A DNA stretch of 64,000 nt from Legionellaceae bacterium (GCA_029210265.1 JARGNP010000006.1:1-64000), one strand, 5' to 3'. Positions 17,120 to 26,798 are shown, numbered from the stretch's first letter. The notes: generated from the sequence alone by a model not told the origin. A program made the numbers and translations.

Positions 17120-19489
17120 ATGAAAGTGAGCGAATCCTGGCTACGTGAATGGGTGAATGCCCCCGTCGCGGGAGCTGAATTAGCAGCGCAGTTAACCATG
17201 GCCGGACTTGAAGTCGATGAGATAAGTCCTGCTGCAGGTGATTTTAAGCAGGTTGTGGTAGGTTTTGTGCGTACAGCACGTCCTCATCCACAAGCAAATA
17301 AACTTACGATCTGCGAGGTGGATGCAGGACTTCAAGCACCACTTCAGATTGTATGTGGTGCCTCCAACGTACGGGCAAATCTTAAAGTAGCACTTGCGAT
17401 TATTGGTGCGTCATTGCCTGGCGGTATGTCTATTCAAAAAACCGAATTACGGGGTGAACTTTCAGAAGGCATGATTTGTTCATCGGTTGAGTTGGGACTT
17501 GAAGCAAATTCCGAAGGCATTTTAGAGCTTCCTGATGATGCGCCGGTTGGCCAGGCCATCGAGACTTACTTGCAATTAGATGATCAAATTTTAACGGTTG
17601 AGCTCACGCCTAACCGTGCTGATTGCTTTAGTATGCGTGGCGTTGCTCGCGAAGTGGCGGCGTTGAACCAATGTGCGTTGAACACGCCTGAAGTTGCGGT
17701 ACACAGCCCAAGCATCGATGATGCATGTGAGGTCACGATTCAAGCTGAAGCAGAAGATGCATGCCCGGGTTATGCTGTGCGCTTAATTCGTGGTGTGAAT
17801 AGTTCAGCGGTAACACCGCTCTGGATGAAAGAACGGTTGCGTCGTGCAGGTATTCGGCCTCTGCGTCTAGTGGTTGATGTGACCCAATATGTGATGCTTG
17901 AATTCGGTCAGCCAATGCATGCATTTGATGCACAAAAAATCTCAGGTACTATTCAAGTTCGTATGAGTAAAGCTGGTGAAAAACTCACGCTTTTAGATGG
18001 CCAAGAAATTACACTTGCAGCAGGTGTATTGTTGATTGCTGATGAGCATAAGCCACTGGCTATGGCTGGCATCATGGGTGGCTTAGATAGCTCGGTCAAT
18101 GATGATACGACAGATGTTGTGTTAGAAAGTGCATATTTCACACCCAAATTAATCGCGGGTGTTGCGCGAACCTATGGTCTGTGTACCGATGCCTCACAGC
18201 GGTATGAGCGTGGGGTTGATCCTGCCTTGCATCCGTTGATGCTTGAACGTGCTACCGCTTTGTTATTAGAAATATCAGGCGGTAACGCAGGCCCTGTGAC
18301 CTGGGTGCATGCTGAACATTACATGCCGGCTGTGTCTATTGCCTTTAATCCAGAACGCGTTAAAAATTTAACCGGCTTGGTTGTACCTGAATCACGCATG
18401 AAAATCATGCTCGAAGCGTTGGGCATGAAAGTTGATGCTACAGAAGCTCTATGGCAAGTTACCGTGCCTTCATATCGTTTTGATTTGCATTTAGATGTTG
18501 ATCTCGTTGAAGAAATTGCACGCCTGCACGGTTATGATCATCTTGAACCTGAGCCAACGGTGGGTACGTTACAGGCCGGAACGCTGAGTCCGTTTCATCG
18601 CCAAAGTCGTGCAGTCTCACGTGCGTTAAGTGCACGTGGTTATCACGAGGTGATTACGTACAGCTTCATCGATCCAGCGGTGCAAGAAGCTTTTTATCCT
18701 GATGCTGCAACTAAAATGCTGGTTAACCCTCTTTCGTCTGAGCTTTCAGCCATGCGTGTGGGGCTGTGGCCGGGTTTGATCTCAGCGTTATTGCGTAATG
18801 TTTCACGCCAACAGGGTGCGATGAAATGTTTCGAAACCGGCGTTGTGTTTGATATGCAAGGTGAGAAGCTCGAAGAGCGCGCGATGCTTGCGGGATTGAT
18901 GACTGGCGAAACAGGGGCGCTCAATTGGGCTGAACCTACACGCGCCTATGATTTTTATGATCTCAAAGGTACGGTTGAAGCGTTATGTGCTGATTTTACG
19001 TTTGTTCCGGAAGCCTTGAGCGCGCTGCATCCTGGAAAATCTGCACGCATCATGATGGGCGAGCGTGCTGTCGGTTGGATGGGGGCTTTGCATCCGGCGC
19101 TTGCTGAAGTGCTTGGTTTAGATACAGAAGTTTTATTATTTGAGATCGAGCTTAATGCGTTTGAAGCAACACGACCTGAATTATATCGCGCAATTTCAAA
19201 ATATCCGCAGGTGCAACGTGATTTATCGTTATTAGTGGATAATACGATATCAGCGTCTCAAATTGAGGCGGTTGTTCGCTCTAAAAGCGCTGAATTAATC
19301 AAAGCATTTCATGTGTTTGATCACTATACCGGCGCTTCTATTCCTGAAGGTAAAAAAAGCTTAGGGATTGCTTTGATTCTTCAAGACGAGCGCCGAACCC
19401 TTACGGAGCAAGATATTGCACCGCTGATGGATGGCGTGATGGCTGCTCTTGAAGAAGAGCTGGGTATTCAAGTACGAGATGGTGTGTAA
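17120..19489 (+). CDS. pheT: Phenylalanyl-tRNA synthetase beta subunit
   Basis: The 789-residue structural and editing subunit of PheRS. It starts MKVSESWLREWVN and has the N-terminal tRNA-binding (EMAP/OB-like) domain, the B3/B4 editing region (TQYVMLEFGQPMHAFDA near 258), B5 (LVEEIARLHGYDHL) and a C-terminal anticodon-binding domain (SKYPQVQRDLSLLV). Length is as in other bacteria. The stop overlaps the next gene's ATG (TAATG), indicating coupling. ihfA, which follows pheT in enterics, is not here. Confidence 0.98.
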   Translation: MKVSESWLREWVNAPVAGAELAAQLTMAGLEVDEISPAAGDFKQVVVGFVRTARPHPQANKLTICEVDAGLQAPLQIVCGASNVRANLKVALAIIGASLPGGMSIQKTELRGELSEGMICSSVELGLEANSEGILELPDDAPVGQAIETYLQLDDQILTVELTPNRADCFSMRGVAREVAALNQCALNTPEVAVHSPSIDDACEVTIQAEAEDACPGYAVRLIRGVNSSAVTPLWMKERLRRAGIRPLRLVVDVTQYVMLEFGQPMHAFDAQKISGTIQVRMSKAGEKLTLLDGQEITLAAGVLLIADEHKPLAMAGIMGGLDSSVNDDTTDVVLESAYFTPKLIAGVARTYGLCTDASQRYERGVDPALHPLMLERATALLLEISGGNAGPVTWVHAEHYMPAVSIAFNPERVKNLTGLVVPESRMKIMLEALGMKVDATEALWQVTVPSYRFDLHLDVDLVEEIARLHGYDHLEPEPTVGTLQAGTLSPFHRQSRAVSRALSARGYHEVITYSFIDPAVQEAFYPDAATKMLVNPLSSELSAMRVGLWPGLISALLRNVSRQQGAMKCFETGVVFDMQGEKLEERAMLAGLMTGETGALNWAEPTRAYDFYDLKGTVEALCADFTFVPEALSALHPGKSARIMMGERAVGWMGALHPALAEVLGLDTEVLLFEIELNAFEATRPELYRAISKYPQVQRDLSLLVDNTISASQIEAVVRSKSAELIKAFHVFDHYTGASIPEGKKSLGIALILQDERRTLTEQDIAPLMDGVMAALEEELGIQVRDGV

Positions 19490-19809
19490 TGACTACGCCG
19501 TTTTACACACATCATGTTTTTATTTGCTCAAATCAAAAGGCCCCTGGAAAAACCTGTTGTGCAAACACAGGTGGGGAGCCTTTTTTTGATTACATGAAAT
19601 CACGTCTTCAAGACTTGGGTTTACATGGCGCGGGTAAAATTAGGATGAGCCAATCAGGATGCTTAGGGCGCTGTAAACTTGGACCGGGTCTTGTGATTTA
19701 TCCCGATAACGTGTGGTATAGCTATGCCTCTCAAGCTGATATTGATGAGATTATTCAAAAACATTTGATTGATGGCCATGTTGTTGAGCGTTTGTTGATG
19801 GAGTGTTAA
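19489..19809 (+). CDS. (2Fe-2S) thioredoxin-like ferredoxin
   Basis: A 106-residue protein of the thioredoxin-fold [2Fe-2S] family. Cluster-binding cysteines are seen in FICSNQKAPGKTCCANTGG (~residues 11-29) and SGCLGRCKLGPGLVIYP (~55-71). Partner and reaction are unknown; related proteins act as low-molecular-weight electron carriers. The ATG overlaps the pheT stop, so it is expressed with the translation operon. It ends about 90 nt before an unrelated membrane protein gene. Confidence 0.85.
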   Translation: MTTPFYTHHVFICSNQKAPGKTCCANTGGEPFFDYMKSRLQDLGLHGAGKIRMSQSGCLGRCKLGPGLVIYPDNVWYSYASQADIDEIIQKHLIDGHVVERLLMEC

Positions 19810-19896
19810 AAACCTCAATTTTGATAACAACTTGAAAACAAATATGCTTGTTGTAATTCTCACGTAACTTAAATTTTTGATTTTTTAGTTTTTTAT

Positions 19897-20544
19897 ATGC
19901 CTGTTTATGATCTCGAAAGTAATTTATTGGGGCCGCGTGATGCCACACAAAATGCCGTGCTATGTGGCTGTGATATAGCCACATGTGAAGCGTATCAAGC
20001 ACCTATTAGACCCGCATTAATTTTTATAATGGTTAATATGGTATTGACGGGCACAGGGCATTTTATACGAACGACCTTACAAAAGAATGTATCCACTGAT
20101 GGGTTTATCATAGGGGGATTAGGTGGGTTAGAGCTTGGATTGTTGTTTGCGTTGTTGATGCGAACACATTACAAAAAAACGAACCTACAAGAGGCGAGTA
20201 TAGAGCAAAAGCAGCTTCTTACAGTAGGAGCGCTATTGTTTTGCGTTGCTCCGTTTGTTGGGTACCTATCTGATCAGTCTATCCGGAATCATGATGTTTC
20301 AAGTCACGATCTCGAGATAGGAGCGTTGTTTTGTGTAGATCAACTCCTTGGCATTTTAATATTGAGTTTATCTGTGGGGGTGTTTACGCCAGTTTGTATT
20401 GGTGTGTCAGCTCTGTGTGGCGTGCCATTTGGAGCTACCGAAGTCACCAGCCGCTCTTTTTTTGGAAAATATTCATTTTTTCGTAATGATGAAGGCTCTG
20501 AGGACGTTGTAAGTATTTCTTCTGAAAACTCACATAGTAGGTAA
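19897..20544 (+). CDS. Hypothetical membrane protein
   Basis: A 215-residue protein that I do not recognise. It has a short polar N-terminus with three cysteines (AVLCGCDIATCEAY), then about four hydrophobic segments (~residues 39-56, 71-90, 104-121 and 148-178) and a polar acidic-serine tail (EGSEDVVSISSENSHSR). The serine/acidic tail resembles Dot/Icm secretion tails, but that is weak evidence. AT-rich upstream sequence and lack of homologue cues suggest an accessory gene. Confidence 0.55.
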   Translation: MPVYDLESNLLGPRDATQNAVLCGCDIATCEAYQAPIRPALIFIMVNMVLTGTGHFIRTTLQKNVSTDGFIIGGLGGLELGLLFALLMRTHYKKTNLQEASIEQKQLLTVGALLFCVAPFVGYLSDQSIRNHDVSSHDLEIGALFCVDQLLGILILSLSVGVFTPVCIGVSALCGVPFGATEVTSRSFFGKYSFFRNDEGSEDVVSISSENSHSR

Positions 20545-20584
20545 TCTTGAATGGGTGGCTATTTTTTTGTTGAACGATAGGTAT

Positions 20585-22552
20585 TTATGCCAAATCAATC
20601 GGATCTACATCCATCGCCCAACGCACCCCGTTTTGTTTGGCGTGTGGTGGGTAGGTGTATTGAATAAACGCTAAAGCCTGATGAAGCTCTGCGCGAGAGG
20701 CTGATTTGAGTAGCAATTGCATATGATATTCTGTGGCTTTTCTTGCGAGAGGAGCGGGAGCTGGGCCTAAAATCATGATATTTATCTGTGACAGTTGGTT
20801 TTTAACCATGGCTAAGAAATGCCTGACGCTGCCCTCATTTTTTCCTGACGCGCGTAACAGTGCTAAATAATGATACGGTGGCCAAGCGGCTTGCTCGCGC
20901 AAGGGTAATAAAGCATCTGTAAATGCCGAGTAGCCGTTTTGAATCAAGCGGTTGAGCAGTGCGTTATCTGGAAAGTGCGTTTGAATCAAAACCTCACCTG
21001 GAAGCTCAGCGCGCCCTGCACGACCTGAAACTTGTGTAATCAGCTGACCGAGGCGCTCGAGGGCTCTAAAATCTTGGTTATAAAATCCAGCATCAGTATC
21101 TAAGATCACAACCAGGGTTAATTTTGGAAAGTGATGCCCTTTGGCGAGCATTTGTGTGCCGATAAGAATTTGAGATTCACCTGATTCAATTTTAGCCAAA
21201 ATCGCGAGCAGGTGTTTATTCTGTCGAATTTCATCGCGATCAATACGATCGACTTGGTTGTCAGGAAAATACTCACTTAAATATTCATGCACGCGCTGGG
21301 TACCCGAGCCCACGGGGACCAAATCTTTACTTTTACAGGTGCCACAATAGATAGGTACCGGAATTTTTAAACCGCAGTGATGACAGATCAAGCGGTTGCT
21401 TTGGCGATGCAGTGTAAGATGGCTATCACAGGCTTTACAGTCAGCCATCCAACCGCATTCGTGGCACAGTAAAACAGGAGAAAAGCCACGGCGGTTAATA
21501 AACACTAAGGCTTGGTTGCCTTGATCTACATGCTGTTTAATCGCTTTCAACGTAGGTTCAGCTAAGCCGTGGGTTAATTTTTGTTGACGTAAATCAATGA
21601 TGCTATAACGCAGTGCTGTTTGGCTTTCGGCTTTTTGTGTGAGCTCGAGGCGTGTGTATTTTTTAAGTGTGCAGTTGTGCAGGCTTTCGAGACTTGGTGT
21701 GGCTGATCCTAGAATAATAGGAATATTCTGTTGATGTGCTCGGATTAAAGCGGCATCACGTGCCGAATAACGTACACCGTCTTGTTGTTTGAGTGAAGCG
21801 TCGTGTTCTTCATCAATAATAATTAGGCCAAGTTTTGGCATAGGGGTAAATAAAGCCGTACGTGTGCCAATTACAATTTTAGCGACACCGGTACGTGCAA
21901 GCTCCCAAGCCTCGGCTCGTTTCTTATCAGATACATGGGAGTGAATCATCACGATAAGATCACGAAAGCGTGCTTCAAAACGTGTAAATAGCTGGGGTGT
22001 TAAGCCGATTTCAGGGACTAAAATTAATATTTGTTGGTTATGTTCGAGCACGCGTGCCGCAAGCTGAAGGTACACTTCGGTTTTTCCGCTACCGGTGACG
22101 CCGTGCAACACAAAAGCGTGGTAGTGATTTAATGCATGCTCTAAGGCTTCGAGTGCTGTGGCTTGTTCATGGTTTAATGCAAGCGGTTCGCTTGGCGGCT
22201 TTGTGTTGGTTTTAGGTAATTTAGGCTCAATGATTTGCCCTGCTCGAATTTTTTTAGGCAGAGCTATAGCAAGCACTTCGGAAAGTGGCGCATGATAATA
22301 ACGGTTGATCCAGCGACATAGCTTTAGAAATGCTTCAGATAGTAACGGTGTTTCATCAATCACCTCAGTGATGGATTTGAGCTTGCGCTTAGCATCTTCA
22401 GCTGTGCCTACGCCAATAACCACGCCTAGTTTTTGTGTGTTTCGAAACGAAACCCATACGCGTGCGCCCATGCCAGGTAGATTATCAGGCAGGGCTAAAT
22501 AGTCGAAATAATCCCGCTTAGTATTGGGAATGCAAACATGTAAAACCGTCAC
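20585..22552 (-). CDS. priA: Primosomal protein N' (PriA helicase)
   Basis: The 655-residue helicase reloads DnaB at stalled replication forks. It has the N-terminal 3'-DNA-binding domain, Walker A GVTGSGKTEVYLQL near 165, DEEH box (LIIIDEEHDASLKQQDG), the paired zinc-binding cysteines (CHECGWMADCKACDSHL, CHHCGLKIPVPIYCGTCKS) and helicase motif VI QVSGRAGRAELPG. Somewhat shorter than the 732-residue Escherichia coli protein. Its start overlaps the stop of the PTPS-like gene by 4 nt, the third gene of a midA-queD-priA cluster. Confidence 0.96.
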   Translation of the reverse strand: MTVLHVCIPNTKRDYFDYLALPDNLPGMGARVWVSFRNTQKLGVVIGVGTAEDAKRKLKSITEVIDETPLLSEAFLKLCRWINRYYHAPLSEVLAIALPKKIRAGQIIEPKLPKTNTKPPSEPLALNHEQATALEALEHALNHYHAFVLHGVTGSGKTEVYLQLAARVLEHNQQILILVPEIGLTPQLFTRFEARFRDLIVMIHSHVSDKKRAEAWELARTGVAKIVIGTRTALFTPMPKLGLIIIDEEHDASLKQQDGVRYSARDAALIRAHQQNIPIILGSATPSLESLHNCTLKKYTRLELTQKAESQTALRYSIIDLRQQKLTHGLAEPTLKAIKQHVDQGNQALVFINRRGFSPVLLCHECGWMADCKACDSHLTLHRQSNRLICHHCGLKIPVPIYCGTCKSKDLVPVGSGTQRVHEYLSEYFPDNQVDRIDRDEIRQNKHLLAILAKIESGESQILIGTQMLAKGHHFPKLTLVVILDTDAGFYNQDFRALERLGQLITQVSGRAGRAELPGEVLIQTHFPDNALLNRLIQNGYSAFTDALLPLREQAAWPPYHYLALLRASGKNEGSVRHFLAMVKNQLSQINIMILGPAPAPLARKATEYHMQLLLKSASRAELHQALAFIQYTYPPHAKQNGVRWAMDVDPIDLA

Positions 22553-23049
22553 CTTGCGGAGCGTTCCCAGGTGTGGCTGGCCGACTGCCCCGGTGCTGAA
22601 AAGACTTTCACAACAATTTGATCAATATGATGACGCTCGAGAGCTATTTCATCTTGGGTGAGTTCGAGCACAAACCAGCGGGAGAGTTCTTCAATCGTAA
22701 TATTGGTTAATGGCATCAACGTGACATCTTCTTTTAAGAACGGCATGGTTTTGTGATTAAACTTAAAATAATAATATTCAGCATCTTCTGAAAATTCTAA
22801 ATAAGGCGAGTGCATGGGCATTAAAAACGTTTGGTGCAGTTGTTTACACAGCACCTGAATTTTGTCTTTGTAATAACGATAATCAAACGTGAGGCCATTT
22901 TTTTCAATTTGTGTGCTGAGTGCAAGTGCAACATCATATCGATGACCATGAAGCGGTTCACGATCGGTAGCTGAAAAAATCGTGGTGTGACCCGCCGAAA
23001 AGTTCATGGACGGTTTTTGAAGTTCCACGGTGGTCTTGTATGTGGTCAT
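22549..23049 (-). CDS. 6-pyruvoyl-tetrahydropterin synthase/QueD-family protein
   Basis: A 166-residue protein of the PTPS fold. The zinc histidines appear in SAGHTTIF (~18-25) and LHGHRYDVAL (~34-43), and NITIEELSRW matches the conserved Thr-Ile-Glu region. The family makes 6-carboxytetrahydropterin (queuosine path) or other reduced pterins. The usual QueD cysteine between the histidines is not evident, and the protein is longer than QueD (~120). With a pteridine reductase next door, a tetrahydropterin cofactor path is plausible. Overlaps both neighbours by 4 nt. Confidence 0.75.
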   Translation of the reverse strand: MTTYKTTVELQKPSMNFSAGHTTIFSATDREPLHGHRYDVALALSTQIEKNGLTFDYRYYKDKIQVLCKQLHQTFLMPMHSPYLEFSEDAEYYYFKFNHKTMPFLKEDVTLMPLTNITIEELSRWFVLELTQDEIALERHHIDQIVVKVFSAPGQSASHTWERSAR

Positions 23050-24170
23050 AAGCTCGCTCGTTTGTCGTGTAGTTGAAAGCCGGTTAGGCTAAAATCAAGC
23101 TGTTTAGTGAGCGCGATTACTTTAAATAATTCGCCCATTTCATGCGGTTGCAGGAGTTGTTTTACGGCTTGTTGCTGTTTGATGTGGTCTAGATCATCTA
23201 GCTTATCCAGCGCATGCTCTTGCAGTAAGCTTAGCAAACCGTTCGCGAGTAAGAAAGAGGCTTGATTGGTATATCCTGATACCTCGAAACCTGCGTTTAA
23301 CGCGGCATCGGCAACGTGAGTAAAATCAACGTGCGCCGTGATGTCTTCTTCTCCTGGATGCAATAATGGGTTGGGGTGCGCTTTGTGTTGATGATGGCAC
23401 ATCAACGTACCCTGTGCGCGTGACGGATGATAATACTCATGTTCAGGAAACCCGTAATCCAGGAGCAACACAGCGCCTTTGGCGAGCATCGTGTGGCAGG
23501 CTTCAACCCAACCATCGATTAATAAATTAGCCTCTGAGGCATAGGGCACGGTGTCATGTTTTAATACACGTCCAACATGATCTTCTAAGTGTTTATTTGT
23601 GCACGGTACAAAATTTTCTATAAGCTTGTTATGCTCATCAAGCCCAATCATGCTTTCAAATAAGCCTTGCTCTGTTTTTAAAAAGCGGTGAACAGGCATG
23701 GCATCGAGCACTTCGTTGGCTATCACAACGCCTTCAAATGCTTGTTCGGGCCATGCAGAGAGCCATTGGACACGGTCAGCTAAATGTGGGATTTTGGTTT
23801 GAATATTATCTTGTTGTCGGGCTTGTAACGACGCACTGACTTCAAGAATATGATAGGCATGAGGCAGGGCATCTAATTGCTCTAAGCGTGTTAAAATATC
23901 AATGCATAATTGCCCGGAACCTGCCCCAAACTCAAAAATAATCGGTTGATTTAAATGTGACAAGACCTGTTCGCATTGTTGCGCAAGCGTATGGCCGAAC
24001 AACGGTGTGAGCTCGGGAGCTGTGATGAAATCACCCGAGGCCCCTAGAGGTGAACGCGGTCGTGTATAATAGCCCCAATGAGGGGCGTAAAGCGCTTGCT
24101 GCATAAAATCAACAAAAGGTATGGCGCCGTGTTTGTTTAGGTGTTTACGTAAATGGTCAAGCGGGCTCAT
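23046..24170 (-). CDS. MidA/NDUFAF7-family SAM-dependent methyltransferase
   Basis: A 374-residue member of the DUF185 family. Visible signatures are YYTRPRSPLGASGDFITAPE (~34-53), FGHTLAQQCEQ and the SAM-binding FEFGAGSGQLCIDIL (~79-93), plus ANEVLDAMPVHRF. The eukaryotic relative NDUFAF7 methylates an arginine of a complex I subunit; bacterial substrates are not established. It heads a tightly overlapping cluster with the PTPS-like gene and priA, divergent from folM with only 37 nt between the start codons. Confidence 0.85.
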   Translation of the reverse strand: MSPLDHLRKHLNKHGAIPFVDFMQQALYAPHWGYYTRPRSPLGASGDFITAPELTPLFGHTLAQQCEQVLSHLNQPIIFEFGAGSGQLCIDILTRLEQLDALPHAYHILEVSASLQARQQDNIQTKIPHLADRVQWLSAWPEQAFEGVVIANEVLDAMPVHRFLKTEQGLFESMIGLDEHNKLIENFVPCTNKHLEDHVGRVLKHDTVPYASEANLLIDGWVEACHTMLAKGAVLLLDYGFPEHEYYHPSRAQGTLMCHHQHKAHPNPLLHPGEEDITAHVDFTHVADAALNAGFEVSGYTNQASFLLANGLLSLLQEHALDKLDDLDHIKQQQAVKQLLQPHEMGELFKVIALTKQLDFSLTGFQLHDKRASL

Positions 24171-24207
24171 GTTATCCCATAACGATGGCTAAAAAGAGGA
24201 CAATACC

Positions 24208-24975
24208 GTGAATCGAGACAAGACACAAGATGTTCGGGTAGCATTAGTGACTGGCGCGGCCCGACGCATTGGAGCGGTTATTGCAGAACGTTTGCACCAA
24301 GCCGGTTTTAACGTGGTGATTCATTGTCATGATTCTAAACAAGAGGCTGAGGCGCTATCTAATCAACTAAATCAGATACGTCCACACAGCGCCTGTGTTT
24401 TGAGCGCGGATGTAAGTTTAAAAAATCAGGCGGTTGCCTTGATCAAACAAGCGGTTGATTGGCAAGGGCGCCTAGATATATTGGTTAATAATGCTTCGTG
24501 TTTTATTAAAACGCCTGTGCGAAATATTGATCTTGATGGTGTTGATAACGCGGTGTGCGATAAGCTCTGGGTTACCAATGTTAACGCCCCGTTGTGGCTC
24601 AGTGAGGCAGCGCACGCAAGCCTGGCCAAGCATCATGGTTCTATTATTAATATTACAGATATTCATGCGGAGAAGCCGTTGTCTGATTATCTTGTTTATT
24701 CACAAACAAAAGCGGCGCTTAAAATGCAAACGGAAGCACTCGCACGAGAATATGCACCGAATATACGTGTGAATGCGGTGGCTCCTGGAGCGATTGCATG
24801 GCCTGAAGGCGAGAATGCTTTAAGTCCTGAAGTGCAGGCGAATATTATTTCGAAAACATTATTAAAAAAACATGGCGAGCCAAAGTGGATTGCTGAGGCC
24901 GTGTTGAGTTTAATCTCAAACGAATTTATAACCGGCCAAACACTACGCGTGGATGGCGGGCGGAGTTTGGCTTAA
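24208..24975 (+). CDS. folM: Pteridine reductase (FolM/PTR1-like SDR)
   Basis: A 255-residue short-chain dehydrogenase. The nucleotide loop TGAARRIG (~15-22) has the arginine typical of pteridine reductases rather than the usual TGxxxGIG. It also has NNAS (~100) and the catalytic YxxxK in YSQTKAALK (~170), and ends TGQTLRVDGGRSL. It would reduce dihydropterins or dihydromonapterin with NADPH. GTG start with AGAGGA 7 nt upstream. The last ~46 bp of coding sequence are duplicated at 26930-26975, beyond an inserted gene. Confidence 0.85.
   Translation: MNRDKTQDVRVALVTGAARRIGAVIAERLHQAGFNVVIHCHDSKQEAEALSNQLNQIRPHSACVLSADVSLKNQAVALIKQAVDWQGRLDILVNNASCFIKTPVRNIDLDGVDNAVCDKLWVTNVNAPLWLSEAAHASLAKHHGSIINITDIHAEKPLSDYLVYSQTKAALKMQTEALAREYAPNIRVNAVAPGAIAWPEGENALSPEVQANIISKTLLKKHGEPKWIAEAVLSLISNEFITGQTLRVDGGRSLA
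24923..24968 (+). repeat. folM 3'-end direct repeat, parental copy
   Basis: 46 bp of folM coding sequence (codons for FITGQTLRVDGG and on) that recur at 26930-26975 with one A-to-G difference and in the same orientation. The two copies flank the exported repeat protein gene. Confidence 0.9.
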
Positions 24976-24989
24976 AGCGTTGAGTATAT

Positions 24990-26798
24990 CTACTGAACGC
25001 TTGTTGGCCCAAGGCCTCCGCTACTGAAAGCCGGCTCTGTGGTTGGTTCTGTGATGCTATTAGAGAACGCCCACGTCTTGCCTGCATCCGCGCTCACAGC
25101 TAAGAGAGGGCGGCTAATCGTATTGGTGTCAACGTACGTACCTGATGCAAAGCAGGTATTACCTTCACAGCTTACCCCTCTAAAATTACCTGAGCTGAAA
25201 GCAGGCGTAATGGTCGGTTGTGTCATGTTTTCTGGAAACGACCATGTGCTTCCTGTGTCCGTACTCAACGCCAATAACGGACGTCTGATCGCGTTGATGT
25301 CAGAATAAAAACCTACTGCGATACAGGTGCTGTCATGACAGCTTGCACTAAGAAGCTGACCGTTCGAGCCGAAAGCAGGCGTTACGGTAAGATTAGTAAT
25401 ATCCTCAGGATAAGTCCAAGTGCTACCAGCGTCCGTAGTTAACGCCAATAAAGGACGTCTGACAGCGCTGGTGTCAGTGTAATACCCTACGGCAACGCAA
25501 ATGCTGCCATGGCAATTTGTCCCGATAAACTGGCCGCCTGAACTGAATGTGGGGGTAGTGGAGGGTTGTGTGATGGTGGTTGGAAAGGTCCATGTGTTAC
25601 CTGTGTTGGTGCTCAATGCCAGTAGAGGGCGTTGGATGGTATTGATGTCGGTGTACCCGCCGCCGGCGATACAAATGCTGTTATGGCAGTTTGTTCCAAA
25701 AAATATGCCGCCTGAACTGAAAGCGGGGGTGGTGGTGAGATTTGTAATACCTTCTGGATACGTCCATGTATTACCTGCGTTGGAGCTCAATGCTAACAGG
25801 GGGCGCTGAACACCGTCAGTGGCGAGATAACGGCCTGCGGTAATACAAATGTTGCGATCACAATAACTTCCTTCCAGACGTCCATTTGTACTGAACGCTG
25901 GCGTGGTACTGGGCTGCGTGATGTCATCTGGGAAAGACCATGTAGCGCCTGTGTTACTGCTCAAGGCCAATAAAGGGCGTACGGTATTGCTCGTGTCAGT
26001 GTACTGGCCTCCTGTGATGCAGATGCTGTCATGGCAACTTGCGTTGACAAAAACACCGCTTGAGCTGAATGCCGGCGTGGTGCTCGGTTCTGTTATAGCA
26101 CTGGGGTACGACCAAGTGTTGCCTGCATCTGTACTCAAGCCCAATAAAGGGCGCTGGGTATTACTGGTATCGCGATAACGGCCTGTTGCAATGCACGTGT
26201 TGCCACTGCAGCTCGCTCCCAAAAAATTGCCGACCGAACTGAATGCTGGCGTGGTATTAGGTTCGGTGATGCTGCTTGGAAACGTCCATGTGCTGCCTGC
26301 ATTCGTGCTTAAGGCTACTAAAGGGCGTTGAAGACCGTTGGTATCGTCATAGTTACCTGCGGCAATGCCAGCCCCCTTTGTTATGGGTAGAACAGTGACA
26401 CGAAGTATATTAGCAGGTGATGGGCGATAACACTGAAACGTACCGCCTTGCTCACAGACAACCGGGCCGCCTTCAATATTACCTGTCATCGCACTTCCTG
26501 TGATATCTAAAGAAAGTGTACACGACTGTTGATAATTGAGTGTTACCGGATTTGTACAATTTCCTGTGCTTGTGTCTTGCGTGACACCAGGAATAGCTGT
26601 GGTCGTCAGTGTGTGCTGTTTATTGGATTGATTGGTTAAGGTGTATTTCACGGTTGCAGTTTCAGCGGTTGAAATATTCAGAGTGGTTGGCGTTAATGGG
26701 GTGAATGTCCATACGGGAGCGCCGGCCTCGACTGTACTAAAGATGCATAGTGCCACGATACTACCTAATAATCGAAGGGTAAAAAGATTGGTTCTCAT
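24990..26798 (-). CDS. Exported protein with seven to eight ~58-residue repeats (beta-propeller-like)
   Basis: About 602 residues. ATG 26798 is chosen because it opens on a signal peptide (MRTNLFTLRLLGSIVALCIF, cleavage near EAGA). An N-terminal ~130-residue domain with CTNPVTLNYQQSCTLSLDI resembles choice-of-anchor/IPT-like surface domains. Then come about seven full and one partial repeat of ~58 residues of the form RPLLALSTNAGNTWTFP..ITEPSTTPAFSS..C....CIA.G.YTD; S-x-D/N-x-G-x-T-W is the BNR/Asp-box motif. Each repeat has a cysteine pair. It sits between two copies of the folM 3' end. Probably a surface or secreted sugar- or protein-binding propeller; no catalytic set is recognised. Confidence 0.8.
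   Translation of the reverse strand: MRTNLFTLRLLGSIVALCIFSTVEAGAPVWTFTPLTPTTLNISTAETATVKYTLTNQSNKQHTLTTTAIPGVTQDTSTGNCTNPVTLNYQQSCTLSLDITGSAMTGNIEGGPVVCEQGGTFQCYRPSPANILRVTVLPITKGAGIAAGNYDDTNGLQRPLVALSTNAGSTWTFPSSITEPNTTPAFSSVGNFLGASCSGNTCIATGRYRDTSNTQRPLLGLSTDAGNTWSYPSAITEPSTTPAFSSSGVFVNASCHDSICITGGQYTDTSNTVRPLLALSSNTGATWSFPDDITQPSTTPAFSTNGRLEGSYCDRNICITAGRYLATDGVQRPLLALSSNAGNTWTYPEGITNLTTTPAFSSGGIFFGTNCHNSICIAGGGYTDINTIQRPLLALSTNTGNTWTFPTTITQPSTTPTFSSGGQFIGTNCHGSICVAVGYYTDTSAVRRPLLALTTDAGSTWTYPEDITNLTVTPAFGSNGQLLSASCHDSTCIAVGFYSDINAIRRPLLALSTDTGSTWSFPENMTQPTITPAFSSGNFRGVSCEGNTCFASGTYVDTNTISRPLLAVSADAGKTWAFSNSITEPTTEPAFSSGGLGPTSVQ

Noticed and set aside
24990-26798. Rightward open frames of up to ~100 codons opposite the repeat protein
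   Set aside because: They are antisense shadows repeated by the 174-bp periodicity and lack ribosome sites; the signal peptide and Asp-box motifs are on the minus strand.
24990-26798. CRISPR array reading of the periodic sequence
   Set aside because: Period is about 174 bp, diverged throughout and coding; no short identical repeats with unique spacers.
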